A stretch of DNA of 64,000 nt from Nitrosomonas sp. Is35 (lineage in GTDB: Bacteria > Pseudomonadota > Gammaproteobacteria > Burkholderiales > Nitrosomonadaceae): NCBI RefSeq assembly GCF_033063295.1, contig NZ_JAWJZH010000001.1, forward strand, positions 930,001 to 994,000. The letters run 5' to 3'. Positions 28,368-37,157 of the stretch are shown here, one piece after another (position 1 is the first letter of the stretch; every line of letters begins with the position of its first letter). The notes under the pieces were generated by a model. It had not been told where the DNA came from. It did no database searches and saw only the letters and a list, made by a program, of their open reading frames with translations. The position numbers and the translations under genes were made by a program.

Positions 28368-29885
28368 ATGATGGACGCGACTACAACTCAAGCAGGCTAT
28401 GGCGGGTTTCGCATCGCGGGCATGGATCTGGCGTTACCGATGGAAACCTTGCGCGAAGTGATACCCTGCGGCGTACTGGCGAAATTGCCATGCGCCGCGC
28501 CATACGTAATCGGCGGTATTGATTTACGCGGGGTCATGGTGCCGGTTATTGATCTGCGCATTGCACTGGATTTGACGGTTACGGATATTGCGTTTCCGAA
28601 TGTCATTATCATGGCGTACGAGAACAAGCTGCTAGGTTTGCTCACGGAAACGGTAACCGGGGTATTCACCGGCAATGAGAAAAACACCAACCGGATAACT
28701 TTTGCCGCCGCCGATCTTCCAGTGTACTGCGGTTGTCTCCGGCGTGACGATGACGGTGTGCTGGTTAATATATTGTCTCCAGCGGCGCTGATCATGCTTA
28801 AAGATGTTCCCGTGACGGAAGATCCCGAGTCGAGGCGTGTGGAGAGTGTCTCCGGCGAGGAGGAAGATAAAGCTCAAAACGGCAAAATGCACCCTATGCT
28901 GCTGATGCGTTGCGGTTCAGTCGCACTCGCTATCGATGCAATGGCGGTTTATACGACGATGTCGGATTTCACCATTGAACATTCGGCATTGGCGATGGGC
29001 AATTGCCATGGTGTGATCAGTTACGATGGCGCTAAGGTTCCGGTACTCGACTTGCTGAATCTATGCGGACTCGGTGAAATAGATTTAACCGCGCATTTAC
29101 AAGCCGTTTTGATTCACTTGCCGCAAGGGATGGTCGCGCTTCTTGTAAGCAAAGTCATTAATGTTATCCGTATACACAAAAGTGAAGTAATCAGCATGCC
29201 TGCTTACACTGTGCCGCGGCCTTCCTTGTTCTGCGGTGTGCTGCCGGATACAACCCTTCAGCATGAGCTGGCTGCGGCATCACGATATTTTGTATTGGAC
29301 GACGCAGCGCTTAAGTCCGATCCGCAAGTAGTCAATCTTGCCGGTGTTAACACGACCGATCAATCCGCCGCAAACCGGCATGCCACGCAAAAAGCTACAC
29401 CGGACAGCGGAAAACCGGGAAAACGTCCTAATATGATTACTTATCAGCTTGATGGCGAAACAGCCTCACCTTTCGAGCAAATAAAGGAAATTTTGCCATT
29501 CACAAGCGATATTCCTATCCTGGATCAAGGCGGCCCCATGCTGGGAATGGTGGTCGTGCGCGGATGCAGCATCCCGGTGGTTTGTCTGAGCCGTTTGGTA
29601 ACCGGAAAATCTATCCAAAGAACCGCGGCAACCAGCGTGCTGGTTGTTGAAGTCGATAACGAAGCGATGGGGTTCGCGATTCCCGCGCTGGAATCAATCG
29701 AACCGGCACAGTGGGAACCGGAATTGCCTCAATTGGGCGGAGCTGAGCGGAGCAGCCTGATGCTTGCGATACATTCCAACAAACTGGCCCAGATCGGGGT
29801 AAATAATTCGATCCGCATGATACCGGTTTTAGATCTGGAGAAAATTGCCAGAGCTTTTCGCGCAAAGCGATTGACCGCCGCGTAA
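28368..29885 (+). CDS. Triple CheW-domain chemotaxis coupling protein
   Basis: About 505 residues from ATG 28368, eight bases after the receptor stop. Three CheW-like domains follow one another: domain 1 (about 8-145) with FRIAGMDLALPMETLREVI, LRGVMVPVIDLRIAL and a late NILSPAALI; domain 2 (about 175-320) with MRCGSVALAIDAMAVYTT and GAKVPVLDLLNLCGL; domain 3 (about 350-500) with ITYQLDGETASPFEQIKEIL, RGCSIPVVCLSRLV and MIPVLDLEKIA. A variable linker (residues 318-350) separates domains 2 and 3. CheW couples receptors to the kinase CheA; tandem CheW proteins are uncommon and no CheA is in the window. It is probably the dedicated partner of the PAS receptor. Confidence 0.87.
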   Translation: MMDATTTQAGYGGFRIAGMDLALPMETLREVIPCGVLAKLPCAAPYVIGGIDLRGVMVPVIDLRIALDLTVTDIAFPNVIIMAYENKLLGLLTETVTGVFTGNEKNTNRITFAAADLPVYCGCLRRDDDGVLVNILSPAALIMLKDVPVTEDPESRRVESVSGEEEDKAQNGKMHPMLLMRCGSVALAIDAMAVYTTMSDFTIEHSALAMGNCHGVISYDGAKVPVLDLLNLCGLGEIDLTAHLQAVLIHLPQGMVALLVSKVINVIRIHKSEVISMPAYTVPRPSLFCGVLPDTTLQHELAAASRYFVLDDAALKSDPQVVNLAGVNTTDQSAANRHATQKATPDSGKPGKRPNMITYQLDGETASPFEQIKEILPFTSDIPILDQGGPMLGMVVVRGCSIPVVCLSRLVTGKSIQRTAATSVLVVEVDNEAMGFAIPALESIEPAQWEPELPQLGGAERSSLMLAIHSNKLAQIGVNNSIRMIPVLDLEKIARAFRAKRLTAA

Positions 29886-29889
29886 AGAT

Positions 29890-30720
29890 CTAGCCAATCA
29901 AACTCAACAACCGCCGCGTTTCCTTCTCATCAAGTTCCAGCCATTGTCCGCGTTTGATCCGTGGTGGCAGATTGATCGGGCCGAAGCGTACGCGCATCAG
30001 GCGGCTGACGGTGAGTCCGATGGCCTCGAACATGCGCCGTACTTCGCGGTTCTTGCCTTCTTTCAGGATGACGCGGTACCAGTGATTCGAGCCTTCGCCG
30101 CCTTGGTCGGCAAGGTAGGTGAATGCCGCTTCGCCGTCGTCCAGTGTCACGCCGGTGGTGAGTTGTTGCATTTGTTCTTCGGTCAGTTCGCCGAGTATGC
30201 GTACGGCGTATTCGCGCTCCATTTCAAAGCGCGGGTGCATGAGCCGGTTGGCCAATGTGCCATCGTTGGTGAAAATCAGCAGTCCGCTGGTATTGAAATC
30301 CAGCCGACCGATGGCGATCCATTTGGATGATCGCAGATGCGGCAGCCTGTCGAAAACGGAAGGGCGGCCTTCCGGGTCGTCACGGCTGACGATTTCGCCT
30401 TCGGGTTTGTGATACAGCAGCACTTTGGGCAAATCCGCTTCGGCATGAACGCGAATCACGCGCCGGCCGATACGGATCACGTCACCTGGCCCGGCGCGGT
30501 CGCCGAGTGTGGCGGTCTTGCCGTTGACGCTGACTGCACCGGTCGCAATTAATTCCTCCATTTCCCGCCGCGAGCCCAATCCTTTTTGCGCCAGCAGCTT
30601 TTGCAGCTTAAAAGTCACTGCTGGCGGTTCGTCATGTGTTGTGACCGGTTTCTGGCTTGGCGCGCGTTCAGCGGACGGTGTTTTTTTTATGGCCGGTCTA
30701 AGTGGTCTCTTAACTTTCAT
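29890..30720 (-). CDS. rluB: Ribosomal large-subunit pseudouridine synthase B
   Basis: A 276-residue RsuA/RluB-type enzyme that isomerises U2605 of 23S rRNA. An S4 RNA-binding domain occupies about residues 39-95 (KLLAQKGLGSRREMEELI), and the catalytic motif is GRLDFNTSGLLIFTND with the nucleophilic Asp. EYAVRILG and GKNREVRRMFEAIGLTVSRL complete the signature. The first 35 residues are basic and low-complexity. It converges on the CheW gene with a 4-base gap. Confidence 0.93.
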   Translation of the reverse strand: MKVKRPLRPAIKKTPSAERAPSQKPVTTHDEPPAVTFKLQKLLAQKGLGSRREMEELIATGAVSVNGKTATLGDRAGPGDVIRIGRRVIRVHAEADLPKVLLYHKPEGEIVSRDDPEGRPSVFDRLPHLRSSKWIAIGRLDFNTSGLLIFTNDGTLANRLMHPRFEMEREYAVRILGELTEEQMQQLTTGVTLDDGEAAFTYLADQGGEGSNHWYRVILKEGKNREVRRMFEAIGLTVSRLMRVRFGPINLPPRIKRGQWLELDEKETRRLLSLIG

Positions 30721-30972
30721 GGATAGGTGGCCTGCGATGTGTGCTGACAGTTGAAATGAGTAGTAATGCGCGCAATGGCGGATTTTAAACTATTCCGGTG
30801 CCAATCATGCTTGTTCTTTGAACTCATGGCAAAGCATCGCCACATTCGGCGATAATTTGCCTATCAAAGACTGTGAGATTGTTTGCCGCAAGTGTATGGC
30901 ACCCCTGCGGCTTTCTGTCGATATCCTGCTATTCTCTATGCTCGCGCTTTGCGGTGCGATAACAGAATATTC

Positions 30973-31296
30973 CTAAAATGGAAATTTTATTCCTGGTGGT
31001 AATCCCATGCCGCTGGTCAGTGCTGCCATTTTTTCCTGCGTGGTCGTTTCGACTTTACGGACGGCGTCATTGAAAGCCGCAGCGACCAGATCTTCCAGCA
31101 TTTCTTTGTCGTCGCCGATCAAGCTGCTATCAATGTTGACGCGTTTGACATCATGACGACAGGTCATCGTGACTTTTACCATGCCGGCGCCGGATTGGCC
31201 TTCGACTTCAATACTGGCCAGATTTTCCTGCATTTGCCGCATGTTTTCCTGCATCATTTGCGCTTGTTTCATCATGTTTCCGATATTACCTCTCAT
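30973..31296 (-). CDS. ybaB: YbaB/EbfC nucleoid-associated protein
   Basis: A 107-residue dimeric DNA-binding protein. It begins with [20 protein letters not shown], a helical segment typical of YbaB, and has [20 protein letters not shown] followed by the [20 protein letters not shown] segment. It follows dnaX by 14 bases on the same strand. In most proteobacteria recR comes next; here 250 bases of non-coding sequence and rluB follow instead. Confidence 0.95.
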   Translation of the reverse strand: MRGNIGNMMKQAQMMQENMRQMQENLASIEVEGQSGAGMVKVTMTCRHDVKRVNIDSSLIGDDKEMLEDLVAAAFNDAVRKVETTTQEKMAALTSGMGLPPGIKFPF

Positions 31297-31310
31297 TTCT
31301 TTTGTCTCCT

Positions 31311-32903
31311 TTATTTTTCAATGGGTTTAATGGAAGGAACGATCAGTTTTGCGTCAAACTGCTCAATCAATTCTTGTACGACCGGATCCTTTTCAATGGC
31401 TGCAATGGCATTGGTCTGTTTCTCTTCTTCTTCGCGTTGTTGCAGTGCCACCGGTGTTAATCCGGTGATGCTGCCGACGGAAAAACTCAAGATAACGGGC
31501 TTGCCAAAATAGCTATTCAGCGCTGCTTGAATTTTATCCTGATATTTTTTTTCCAGCAGATGCTTATGCACATCCGGCACGCATAATTCTATCTTTTCCC
31601 CGGTGATGGTTTTAGCTTCGCTGTGATGCGCCAGCATTTTTGCCATGCCGGTCAGCTTCAATTGCTGGCTCAGTTGCGGCCAGTCCAGCAGGGGAGCGGC
31701 GGTGTTTTCTTGCGGGAGAGTTTGTCTGGGCGCCGCTTGCGGTTTTTTCTCCGCTGTTACGGATGGCTTGCTGCTCACAGGTGCGGCCTGCGGGCTCTGG
31801 CGATGCGATGCCAGATCATCCGGCATGAATGTCAGCATGCGTAACAGTGTCATGGTAAAACCGGCATATTCATCGGGAGCCAGACTCAGATCGCTGCGCC
31901 CGTGCAATGCGATCTGATAGAACAGTTGCACATCATCGGGCGCTAAGGATTTTGCCAACGCAACGATACGCGCGTATTCCGGGGTATCCTCTCTGATCGC
32001 CTGCGGCACGGTTTGCGCCAGCGCGATACGGTGCAGCAGAGCGGCCAGATCCTGCAAAGCGGAATCGAAGGAAAGGCACTGCGCTTCCATTTCATCGGCC
32101 AGAGACAATAATTTTGCGCCATCCCGCTGCACCAAAGCTTCGAGCAGATCGAACAAATAGCCTTGATCGATGATGCCGAGCATATCCCGCACACCGGCTT
32201 CCTCGATTTTGCCTTCGCCGAACGCGATGGCTTGATCCAGCAGACTGAGCGCATCGCGCATGCTGCCTTGCGCGGCGCGCGCGACCAACTGCAACGAGGG
32301 GGTGTCGCAAGGAATGTTTTCCTGCGCCAAGATATGCTTGAGGTGGGCGGCAATCTGCGTTTGCGGAATTTGTTTCAGGTTGAATTGCAAACAGCGGGAT
32401 AACACGGTAATCGGGATTTTTTGCGGATCGGTGGTCGCTAGCACGAATTTGACATGCGCGGGCGGCTCTTCCAATGTTTTCAACATGGCATTGAACGCCG
32501 ATTTCGACAGCATGTGCACTTCGTCGATGATGTAAATCTTATAACGCGCACCGGTGGGGGCGTACAGCGCATTTTCCAGCAGTTCGCGCATGTTATCGAC
32601 TTGCGTGTTGGACGCCGCGTCTAATTCGATCAAATCGATAAAACTTCCCGCGTCGATTTGCAGACATGCCGCACAGGCACCGCAAGGCGTTGCGGTGACA
32701 CCGGTTTCACAGTTGAGTGACTTCGCCAGAATGCGGGCGATGGTGGTTTTGCCGACACCGCGCGTGCCGGTCAGTAAATACGCATGGTGTAAACGGTTTT
32801 GCTCAAGCGCATTGGTCAATGCTCTGACCACATGCTCCTGTCCAGTCAATTCGGAAAAATTTCTCGGGCGCCACTTACGCGCAAGGACTTGTGTTTGGGA
32901 CAC
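31311..32903 (-). CDS. dnaX: DNA polymerase III subunit gamma/tau
   Basis: A 530-residue clamp-loader ATPase. It begins with [20 protein letters not shown]; Walker A is [20 protein letters not shown]; the zinc module has CGACAAC; Walker B and the following residues are [20 protein letters not shown]; sensor 1 is [12 protein letters not shown]; and the SRCLQFNLK arginine finger follows. The C-terminal third (from about residue 370) is a Pro/Ala linker and a tau-type domain. A run of eight A (31552-31545) at codon 451 could give a shortened gamma-like product. 4.5S RNA lies just upstream. Confidence 0.96.
   Translation of the reverse strand: MSQTQVLARKWRPRNFSELTGQEHVVRALTNALEQNRLHHAYLLTGTRGVGKTTIARILAKSLNCETGVTATPCGACAACLQIDAGSFIDLIELDAASNTQVDNMRELLENALYAPTGARYKIYIIDEVHMLSKSAFNAMLKTLEEPPAHVKFVLATTDPQKIPITVLSRCLQFNLKQIPQTQIAAHLKHILAQENIPCDTPSLQLVARAAQGSMRDALSLLDQAIAFGEGKIEEAGVRDMLGIIDQGYLFDLLEALVQRDGAKLLSLADEMEAQCLSFDSALQDLAALLHRIALAQTVPQAIREDTPEYARIVALAKSLAPDDVQLFYQIALHGRSDLSLAPDEYAGFTMTLLRMLTFMPDDLASHRQSPQAAPVSSKPSVTAEKKPQAAPRQTLPQENTAAPLLDWPQLSQQLKLTGMAKMLAHHSEAKTITGEKIELCVPDVHKHLLEKKYQDKIQAALNSYFGKPVILSFSVGSITGLTPVALQQREEEEKQTNAIAAIEKDPVVQELIEQFDAKLIVPSIKPIEK
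31545..31552 (-). other. A8 run in dnaX, possible slippage or frameshift site
   Basis: In the dnaX sense the codons read GAA AAA AAA TAT at residues 450-453. A -1 shift here gives nine codons (NIRIKFKQR) and a TGA, so the product would be about 461 residues instead of 530. E. coli makes gamma by ribosomal -1 shift at A6G and Thermus by transcriptional slippage on an A9 run. No stimulatory hairpin was checked. Confidence 0.4.
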
Positions 32904-32981
32904 GTTTTTGATTGGAAAAGCGAATTAGATCCTGTTAAACCAGTAAAAATCCGGAAAGGCAGATCCCAGTTCGTGTTGGGT

Positions 32982-33078
32982 GGCGAGCCCGACCCCCGGC
33001 ACTCGCAATAAATAGCTGTGGCTGCTTCCTTCCGGACCTGACCAGATTGACTACCTTGCAATGCGGGGAGGCCCGCCA
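32982..33078 (-). ncRNA. ffs: 4.5S signal recognition particle RNA
   Basis: The minus strand carries GGTCAGGTCCGGAAGGAAGC followed by AGCC, the invariant domain-IV loop that binds Ffh. About 38 bases upstream and 35 downstream pair over the rod: the 5' side GGCGGGCC-CCCCGCA matches the 3' side TGCCGGGG-GGGCTCGCC with small bulges. Total length of roughly 97 bases is near the usual 95-115. It lies directly upstream of dnaX in the same direction, a common place in proteobacteria. Ends are estimated from pairing and may be off by a few bases. Confidence 0.93.
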
Positions 33079-33097
33079 TAAAACTCAATGTGGCGGA

Positions 33098-33127
33098 AGT
33101 ATACCAGTTGATGATGGATTACTCCAA
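33098..33127 (-). promoter_or_regulatory. Likely sigma-70 promoter for the 4.5S RNA
   Basis: On the minus strand TTGGAG (33127-33122) and TATACT (33103-33098) are 18 bases apart, and the -10 ends about 20 bases before the mature RNA 5' end. A short processed leader would fit the E. coli case. Confidence 0.6.
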
Positions 33128-33227
33128 TTTCAATCACGGTTGAAGTGCGCATTTGCCGGTAAAAGGAAATAAATTCAAACTCAAATTTGATCTGGCCGTT
33201 ATGTTATTTTTCCCCGGGAATTGCAAA

Positions 33228-34355
33228 ATGTTTAATCATCGTGATCTGCTCGACGACTTGAATAAACCGTTACCGTTGAAGGATAAAATGATCAGCGCAC
33301 ATCGCTCTGTACAGAATAAATTTACGTTTATTTCACGGATTGCAATCGCGCTGTACGATCCCGATACGCGAGTGCTAAAAACGTATCTGAATAGCAGCGA
33401 GGGAGAAAACCCCTTGCTACACTATCAAACGTCGTTGGATAACGCGCCGTCGCTCAAGGAAATCCTTGTCCAAGGCTTGCCGCGGGTGGTCAATAACCTG
33501 GTGACTTTTGAGAACGGCACGCACGAGCATACCCAGCGCATTGGCCGCTCCGGCTACGCCGCGAGCTATACCATGCCGATTTTTCATGGCGGCGAGTTTG
33601 TCGGATTTTTGTTTTTTAATTCGCATGAAGCGGAGGTATTCACCGAGAATGTATTAAGCATTCTCGATATCTACGGACACCTGATCGCGCTGATGATCGT
33701 CAATGAACTGGCCACATTGAAGGTCATGAACGCCGCGTTGAAAACAACCAGCGGTATTACCCATTTCCGCGATCCCGAAACGGGCAGCCATCTGGATCGC
33801 ATGTCGCGCTACAGCCGCATCATCGCCGAAGCGCTGGCTGATCGATACGATCTGGACGATGCATATATCGAGCAAGTTTTCATGTTTTCACCGCTGCACG
33901 ATATCGGGAAGATCGCCATACCTGACAGTATCTTGCTGAAACCGGGGCCGCTGAACGCGGAAGAACGGGCGATCATGAATACGCATGCGCGAAAAGGCAG
34001 GGAAATGATTGATGATATCGTCATGAACTTTGGCTTCGGCAATATCAATCATATCGACGTACTGCGCAATATCGCTGAATTTCACCATGAAGCGGTGAAC
34101 GGCAGCGGTTATCCTACCGGTAAACGCAATGATGAGATTCCGCTGGAAGCGCGCATCGTCGCAGTGGCCGACGTGTTTGATGCGCTGACGTCGCGCCGTC
34201 CTTATAAGGAAGCGTGGGGCAATGAAAAAGCATTCGCCATGTTGCAACAGCTCGCCGGTGAAAAACTGGATATCGATTGCGTGCAAGCATTGATTGAAAA
34301 CCGGCAGAAAGTGGAATCGATTCAACAACAGTTTAAGGAAGATATCTACGGTTAG
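33228..34355 (+). CDS. HD-GYP domain phosphodiesterase with N-terminal GAF-like sensor
   Basis: About 375 residues from ATG 33228. The N-terminal half (about 25-160) resembles a GAF domain (RIAIALYDPDTRVLKTYLNS, SGYAASYTMPIFHGGEFVGF, LFFNSH). The C-terminal half is an HD-GYP domain: DPETGSHLDRMSRYSRII, LHDIGKIAIPD, KPGPLNAEERAIMNTHARKG, AEFHHEAVNGSGYPTG and RIVAVADVFDALTSRRPY. With HD and GYP both intact it should hydrolyse cyclic di-GMP. An earlier TTG (33153) or ATG (33201) would add a poorly supported hydrophobic stretch. It stands alone. Confidence 0.9.
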   Translation: MFNHRDLLDDLNKPLPLKDKMISAHRSVQNKFTFISRIAIALYDPDTRVLKTYLNSSEGENPLLHYQTSLDNAPSLKEILVQGLPRVVNNLVTFENGTHEHTQRIGRSGYAASYTMPIFHGGEFVGFLFFNSHEAEVFTENVLSILDIYGHLIALMIVNELATLKVMNAALKTTSGITHFRDPETGSHLDRMSRYSRIIAEALADRYDLDDAYIEQVFMFSPLHDIGKIAIPDSILLKPGPLNAEERAIMNTHARKGREMIDDIVMNFGFGNINHIDVLRNIAEFHHEAVNGSGYPTGKRNDEIPLEARIVAVADVFDALTSRRPYKEAWGNEKAFAMLQQLAGEKLDIDCVQALIENRQKVESIQQQFKEDIYG

Positions 34356-34470
34356 CGGTGCCTGGCCGCTGCACCGGGATCAACCGGATTTTTCCCGCAA
34401 AATCCATCCGCAACAAATGGTTTAAATCCGCTAAAATCAGCAGTTTTATGAGAAGCTCACTCGTAGAGCG

Positions 34471-35904
34471 ATGACTGCCGGTAATTTTTCCCCAACTCTG
34501 ATCAAACCCAGTGACGCCAGCGCATGGATGACTTGTGTCCGGCGTGTCTGGCTGGATAAACATCAACCGGTTGCAGCGGAACTCGATGGATTTAATCGGC
34601 TGCTCAGCGATCTTGGGCTGGAACATGAAGCCGCCATGCTGGCCAAGCTGGGAGATCAATATGCCGTCAGCAAAGCGGTCTCTTTTGAACATACGCAAGC
34701 CTTGATGCAGCAAGGTGTGCCGTTTATCTACCAGGGCCGTTTGCTGGATGAACGGCAGGGGTTGGTGGGTTATCCCGATTTCCTGATCCGGCATGAAAGC
34801 GGGCAATATCAGTCTGCGGATGCGAAGCTTTCCTCGAGTGAAAATAAAAAATCGATTCAGATTCAACTGGGAATTTATCGCCGTTTGCTCGCCAACGATT
34901 TACCGGCGATGGTTTTTTTGGGCAATGGCCGTGTTGCGCAATTGGGCGATGAAGTCGAGCCATTGGTCGATGAGTTTATTACCAGCATGCGAGCCTTGCT
35001 GGATTTGCCGCAACCGCCCGCAGTCCGTTATAGCCATAGCAAATGCCGCATTTGTCCGCACCAAGCGGTTTGCCGCCCAGAATTCGAAGCCAAGGAGGAT
35101 ATTTCGCTGTTGTACGGCGTGCACGGCAAAGCCGCGGATCATCTGGCGCAAGCCGGAATTGCAACGATCTCGCAGCTTGCCGGGGAGTCGGCCGAATCCC
35201 TGCCGGATGTGCCGCATCTCAAGGGTAGTAAACGCAAGCACCGCGCCATTTTGCAGGCCCGCTCGATGTTGAGCGGTGAGGTATTTCAACTGAATAAAGC
35301 CGTTTTGCCGCAAGGCACCTGGGTTCATTTCGATATCGAAGACAATCCATTGACCCCAAATCGCGAGCGTCATGTTTATCTGTGGGGATTTTTGGCGCCG
35401 CCGTATGGCCGGGAAAGCTTTGAATACGTCTGGACCGATGATGAAACCAGCGATTACGACGGATGGCTGGGTTTTTTGCAGAAAATGGATGAATACCGGT
35501 CACAGTATCCGGCCTTGGTGCTGGCGCATTATTCCAACCACGAAAAGGCGACGATTGGCAAATACGCCGAGCGTTACGGTATGGGAAATCATGCCACGGT
35601 GAAATGGTTGCTGGGCGCGGATAGCCCGCTGTTCGACATGCAAAATCCGGTGCTGGATTGTCTGGTGTTGCCATTGCAAGGCTATGGACTGAAGGATATC
35701 TGCAAGCATCCGGGGCTGGTGAATTTCCAATGGGAAAATGAGGAATCCGGTTCGCAATGGTCGGTGGTGCAATTCAACCGTTTCCGCGCGGAAACAAGCT
35801 TGGCCGAGAAGCAAAAACTGCAAGCCGCAATACTGGGTTATAACCGTGACGATGTGATCGCCACGCGCAGACTGGAGGTCTGGCTGCGCGAGCGATTTTC
35901 CTGA
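34471..35904 (+). CDS. TM0106-family RecB-like nuclease
   Basis: A 477-residue protein. The N-terminal part is a RecB/Cas4-type nuclease: WMTCVRRVWLDKH supplies the first Cys, LVGYPDFLIRHESGQYQSAD with AKLSS gives the Asp-Lys centre, IQIQLGIYRRLL the Gln motif, and CRICPHQAVC three more Cys for an iron-sulfur cluster. A helix-hairpin region (HLAQAGIATISQLAGES) follows, then a C-terminal RNase-H-like exonuclease (WVHFDIEDNPL, LAHYSNHEK and the DDVIATRRLEVWL end). This matches the two-nuclease TM0106 family, thought to act in DNA repair; no CRISPR or Cas gene is nearby, so Cas4 is unlikely. Confidence 0.85.
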   Translation: MTAGNFSPTLIKPSDASAWMTCVRRVWLDKHQPVAAELDGFNRLLSDLGLEHEAAMLAKLGDQYAVSKAVSFEHTQALMQQGVPFIYQGRLLDERQGLVGYPDFLIRHESGQYQSADAKLSSSENKKSIQIQLGIYRRLLANDLPAMVFLGNGRVAQLGDEVEPLVDEFITSMRALLDLPQPPAVRYSHSKCRICPHQAVCRPEFEAKEDISLLYGVHGKAADHLAQAGIATISQLAGESAESLPDVPHLKGSKRKHRAILQARSMLSGEVFQLNKAVLPQGTWVHFDIEDNPLTPNRERHVYLWGFLAPPYGRESFEYVWTDDETSDYDGWLGFLQKMDEYRSQYPALVLAHYSNHEKATIGKYAERYGMGNHATVKWLLGADSPLFDMQNPVLDCLVLPLQGYGLKDICKHPGLVNFQWENEESGSQWSVVQFNRFRAETSLAEKQKLQAAILGYNRDDVIATRRLEVWLRERFS

Positions 35905-36020
35905 AGTCCGTTCTGATGAAATTTCCCGCTTAGGTTAAAATACGTTTTTTTCCGATCCGCGTTGTTTATTGCAAGGCGAATCTTTGCTGTTAGACCCGAA
36001 AGTCTATAAAAGGAATTGTT

Positions 36021-37082
36021 ATGAAATACCAGACCGATGATTTACGTATTGTCGGCGTGCATGAACTGACTCCGCCGGTTGAGCTGCATCGCGAATATCC
36101 GATGACGGAGAATGCGACGCAAACCGTTTATGCCGCGCGGCAAGCCACTCATCGCATTCTGCACGGCGAAGATGACCGCTTACTGGTTGTGGTCGGCCCT
36201 TGCTCCATTCACGATGTCGACGCCGCGTTGGAGTATGCCGCGCGTTTGAAGCATTTGCGCGAAACGCTGAAGCAGCAGTTGCATATCGTGATGCGCGTGT
36301 ATTTTGAAAAACCGCGCACGACCATCGGCTGGAAAGGGCTGATTAACGATCCCGATCTGGATAACAGTTTTCATATCAACAAAGGTCTGCGGACGGCGCG
36401 CCGGTTGCTGCTGGATTTGAATACCATCGGCATGCCATCGGCCACCGAATACCTGGACCTGATTAGTCCGCAGTATTTGTCGGATTTGATCAGCTGGGCG
36501 GCCATCGGCGCGCGCACGACCGAAAGCCAGGGGCATCGCGAACTCGCTTCCGGCGTGTCCTGTCCGATCGGCTTCAAGAATGGCACGTATGGCAATTTGA
36601 ATATTGCAATTGACGCGATTGCAGCCGCTTCCCGCCCGCATCATTTTCTGTCGGTCACCAAAGAAGGGCATACCGCGATTTTTGCCACCAAAGGCAATGA
36701 AGACTGTCACATTATCTTGCGTGGCGGGCGTAAACCGAATTACGATGCCGCCAGTGTCACTGCGGCGGTGGAAGAATTGAAGAAAGCCAAACTGCCGCCG
36801 CATTTGATGATCGATTTCAGCCACGCCAATAGCCACAAGGATTACCGCCGTCAAACCGATGTCGCGGCCGATGTGGCGGAACAGATTGCAGGTGGTAGCC
36901 ATGCCATTTGCGGCGTGATGATCGAAAGCCATCTGGTGGAAGGTAACCAAAAAGCCGACGGTAAAAAACGCGAGGAATTGGTTTACGGGCAAAGCATTAC
37001 GGACGGCTGCATCAGCTTTGAAGCGACCGAGCACGTGCTGCAACAGCTGGCAAACGCGGTTGAAAAGCGCAGGAAGAAATAG
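36021..37082 (+). CDS. aroG: 3-deoxy-7-phosphoheptulonate synthase, class I
   Basis: A 353-residue DAHP synthase that condenses phosphoenolpyruvate and erythrose 4-phosphate at the entry of the shikimate pathway. VVGPCSIHDVDAALEYA, MRVYFEKPRTTIGWKGLIND, PSATEYLDLISPQYLSDLIS, IGARTTESQGHRELASG, PIGFKNGTYGNL and DFSHANSHKDYRRQ are standard for the AroF/G/H type. The effector (Phe, Tyr or Trp) cannot be set from sequence by eye, though the N-terminus is AroG-like. AAGGAATTGTT precedes the ATG. Confidence 0.95.
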   Translation: MKYQTDDLRIVGVHELTPPVELHREYPMTENATQTVYAARQATHRILHGEDDRLLVVVGPCSIHDVDAALEYAARLKHLRETLKQQLHIVMRVYFEKPRTTIGWKGLINDPDLDNSFHINKGLRTARRLLLDLNTIGMPSATEYLDLISPQYLSDLISWAAIGARTTESQGHRELASGVSCPIGFKNGTYGNLNIAIDAIAAASRPHHFLSVTKEGHTAIFATKGNEDCHIILRGGRKPNYDAASVTAAVEELKKAKLPPHLMIDFSHANSHKDYRRQTDVAADVAEQIAGGSHAICGVMIESHLVEGNQKADGKKREELVYGQSITDGCISFEATEHVLQQLANAVEKRRKK

Positions 37083-37157
37083 CGCAACTTTCTGATTTCC
37101 CTCTGCGAGGCGCTGTAAAGCAGAAGGCTGGCAGAATATCGAAGCGTGGAGGTGGGA

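Noticed and set aside
34471-35904. Cas4-like nuclease motifs suggesting a CRISPR system
   Set aside because: The protein is the longer TM0106 type with an RNase-H-like half, and no CRISPR repeats or other cas genes are in the window.
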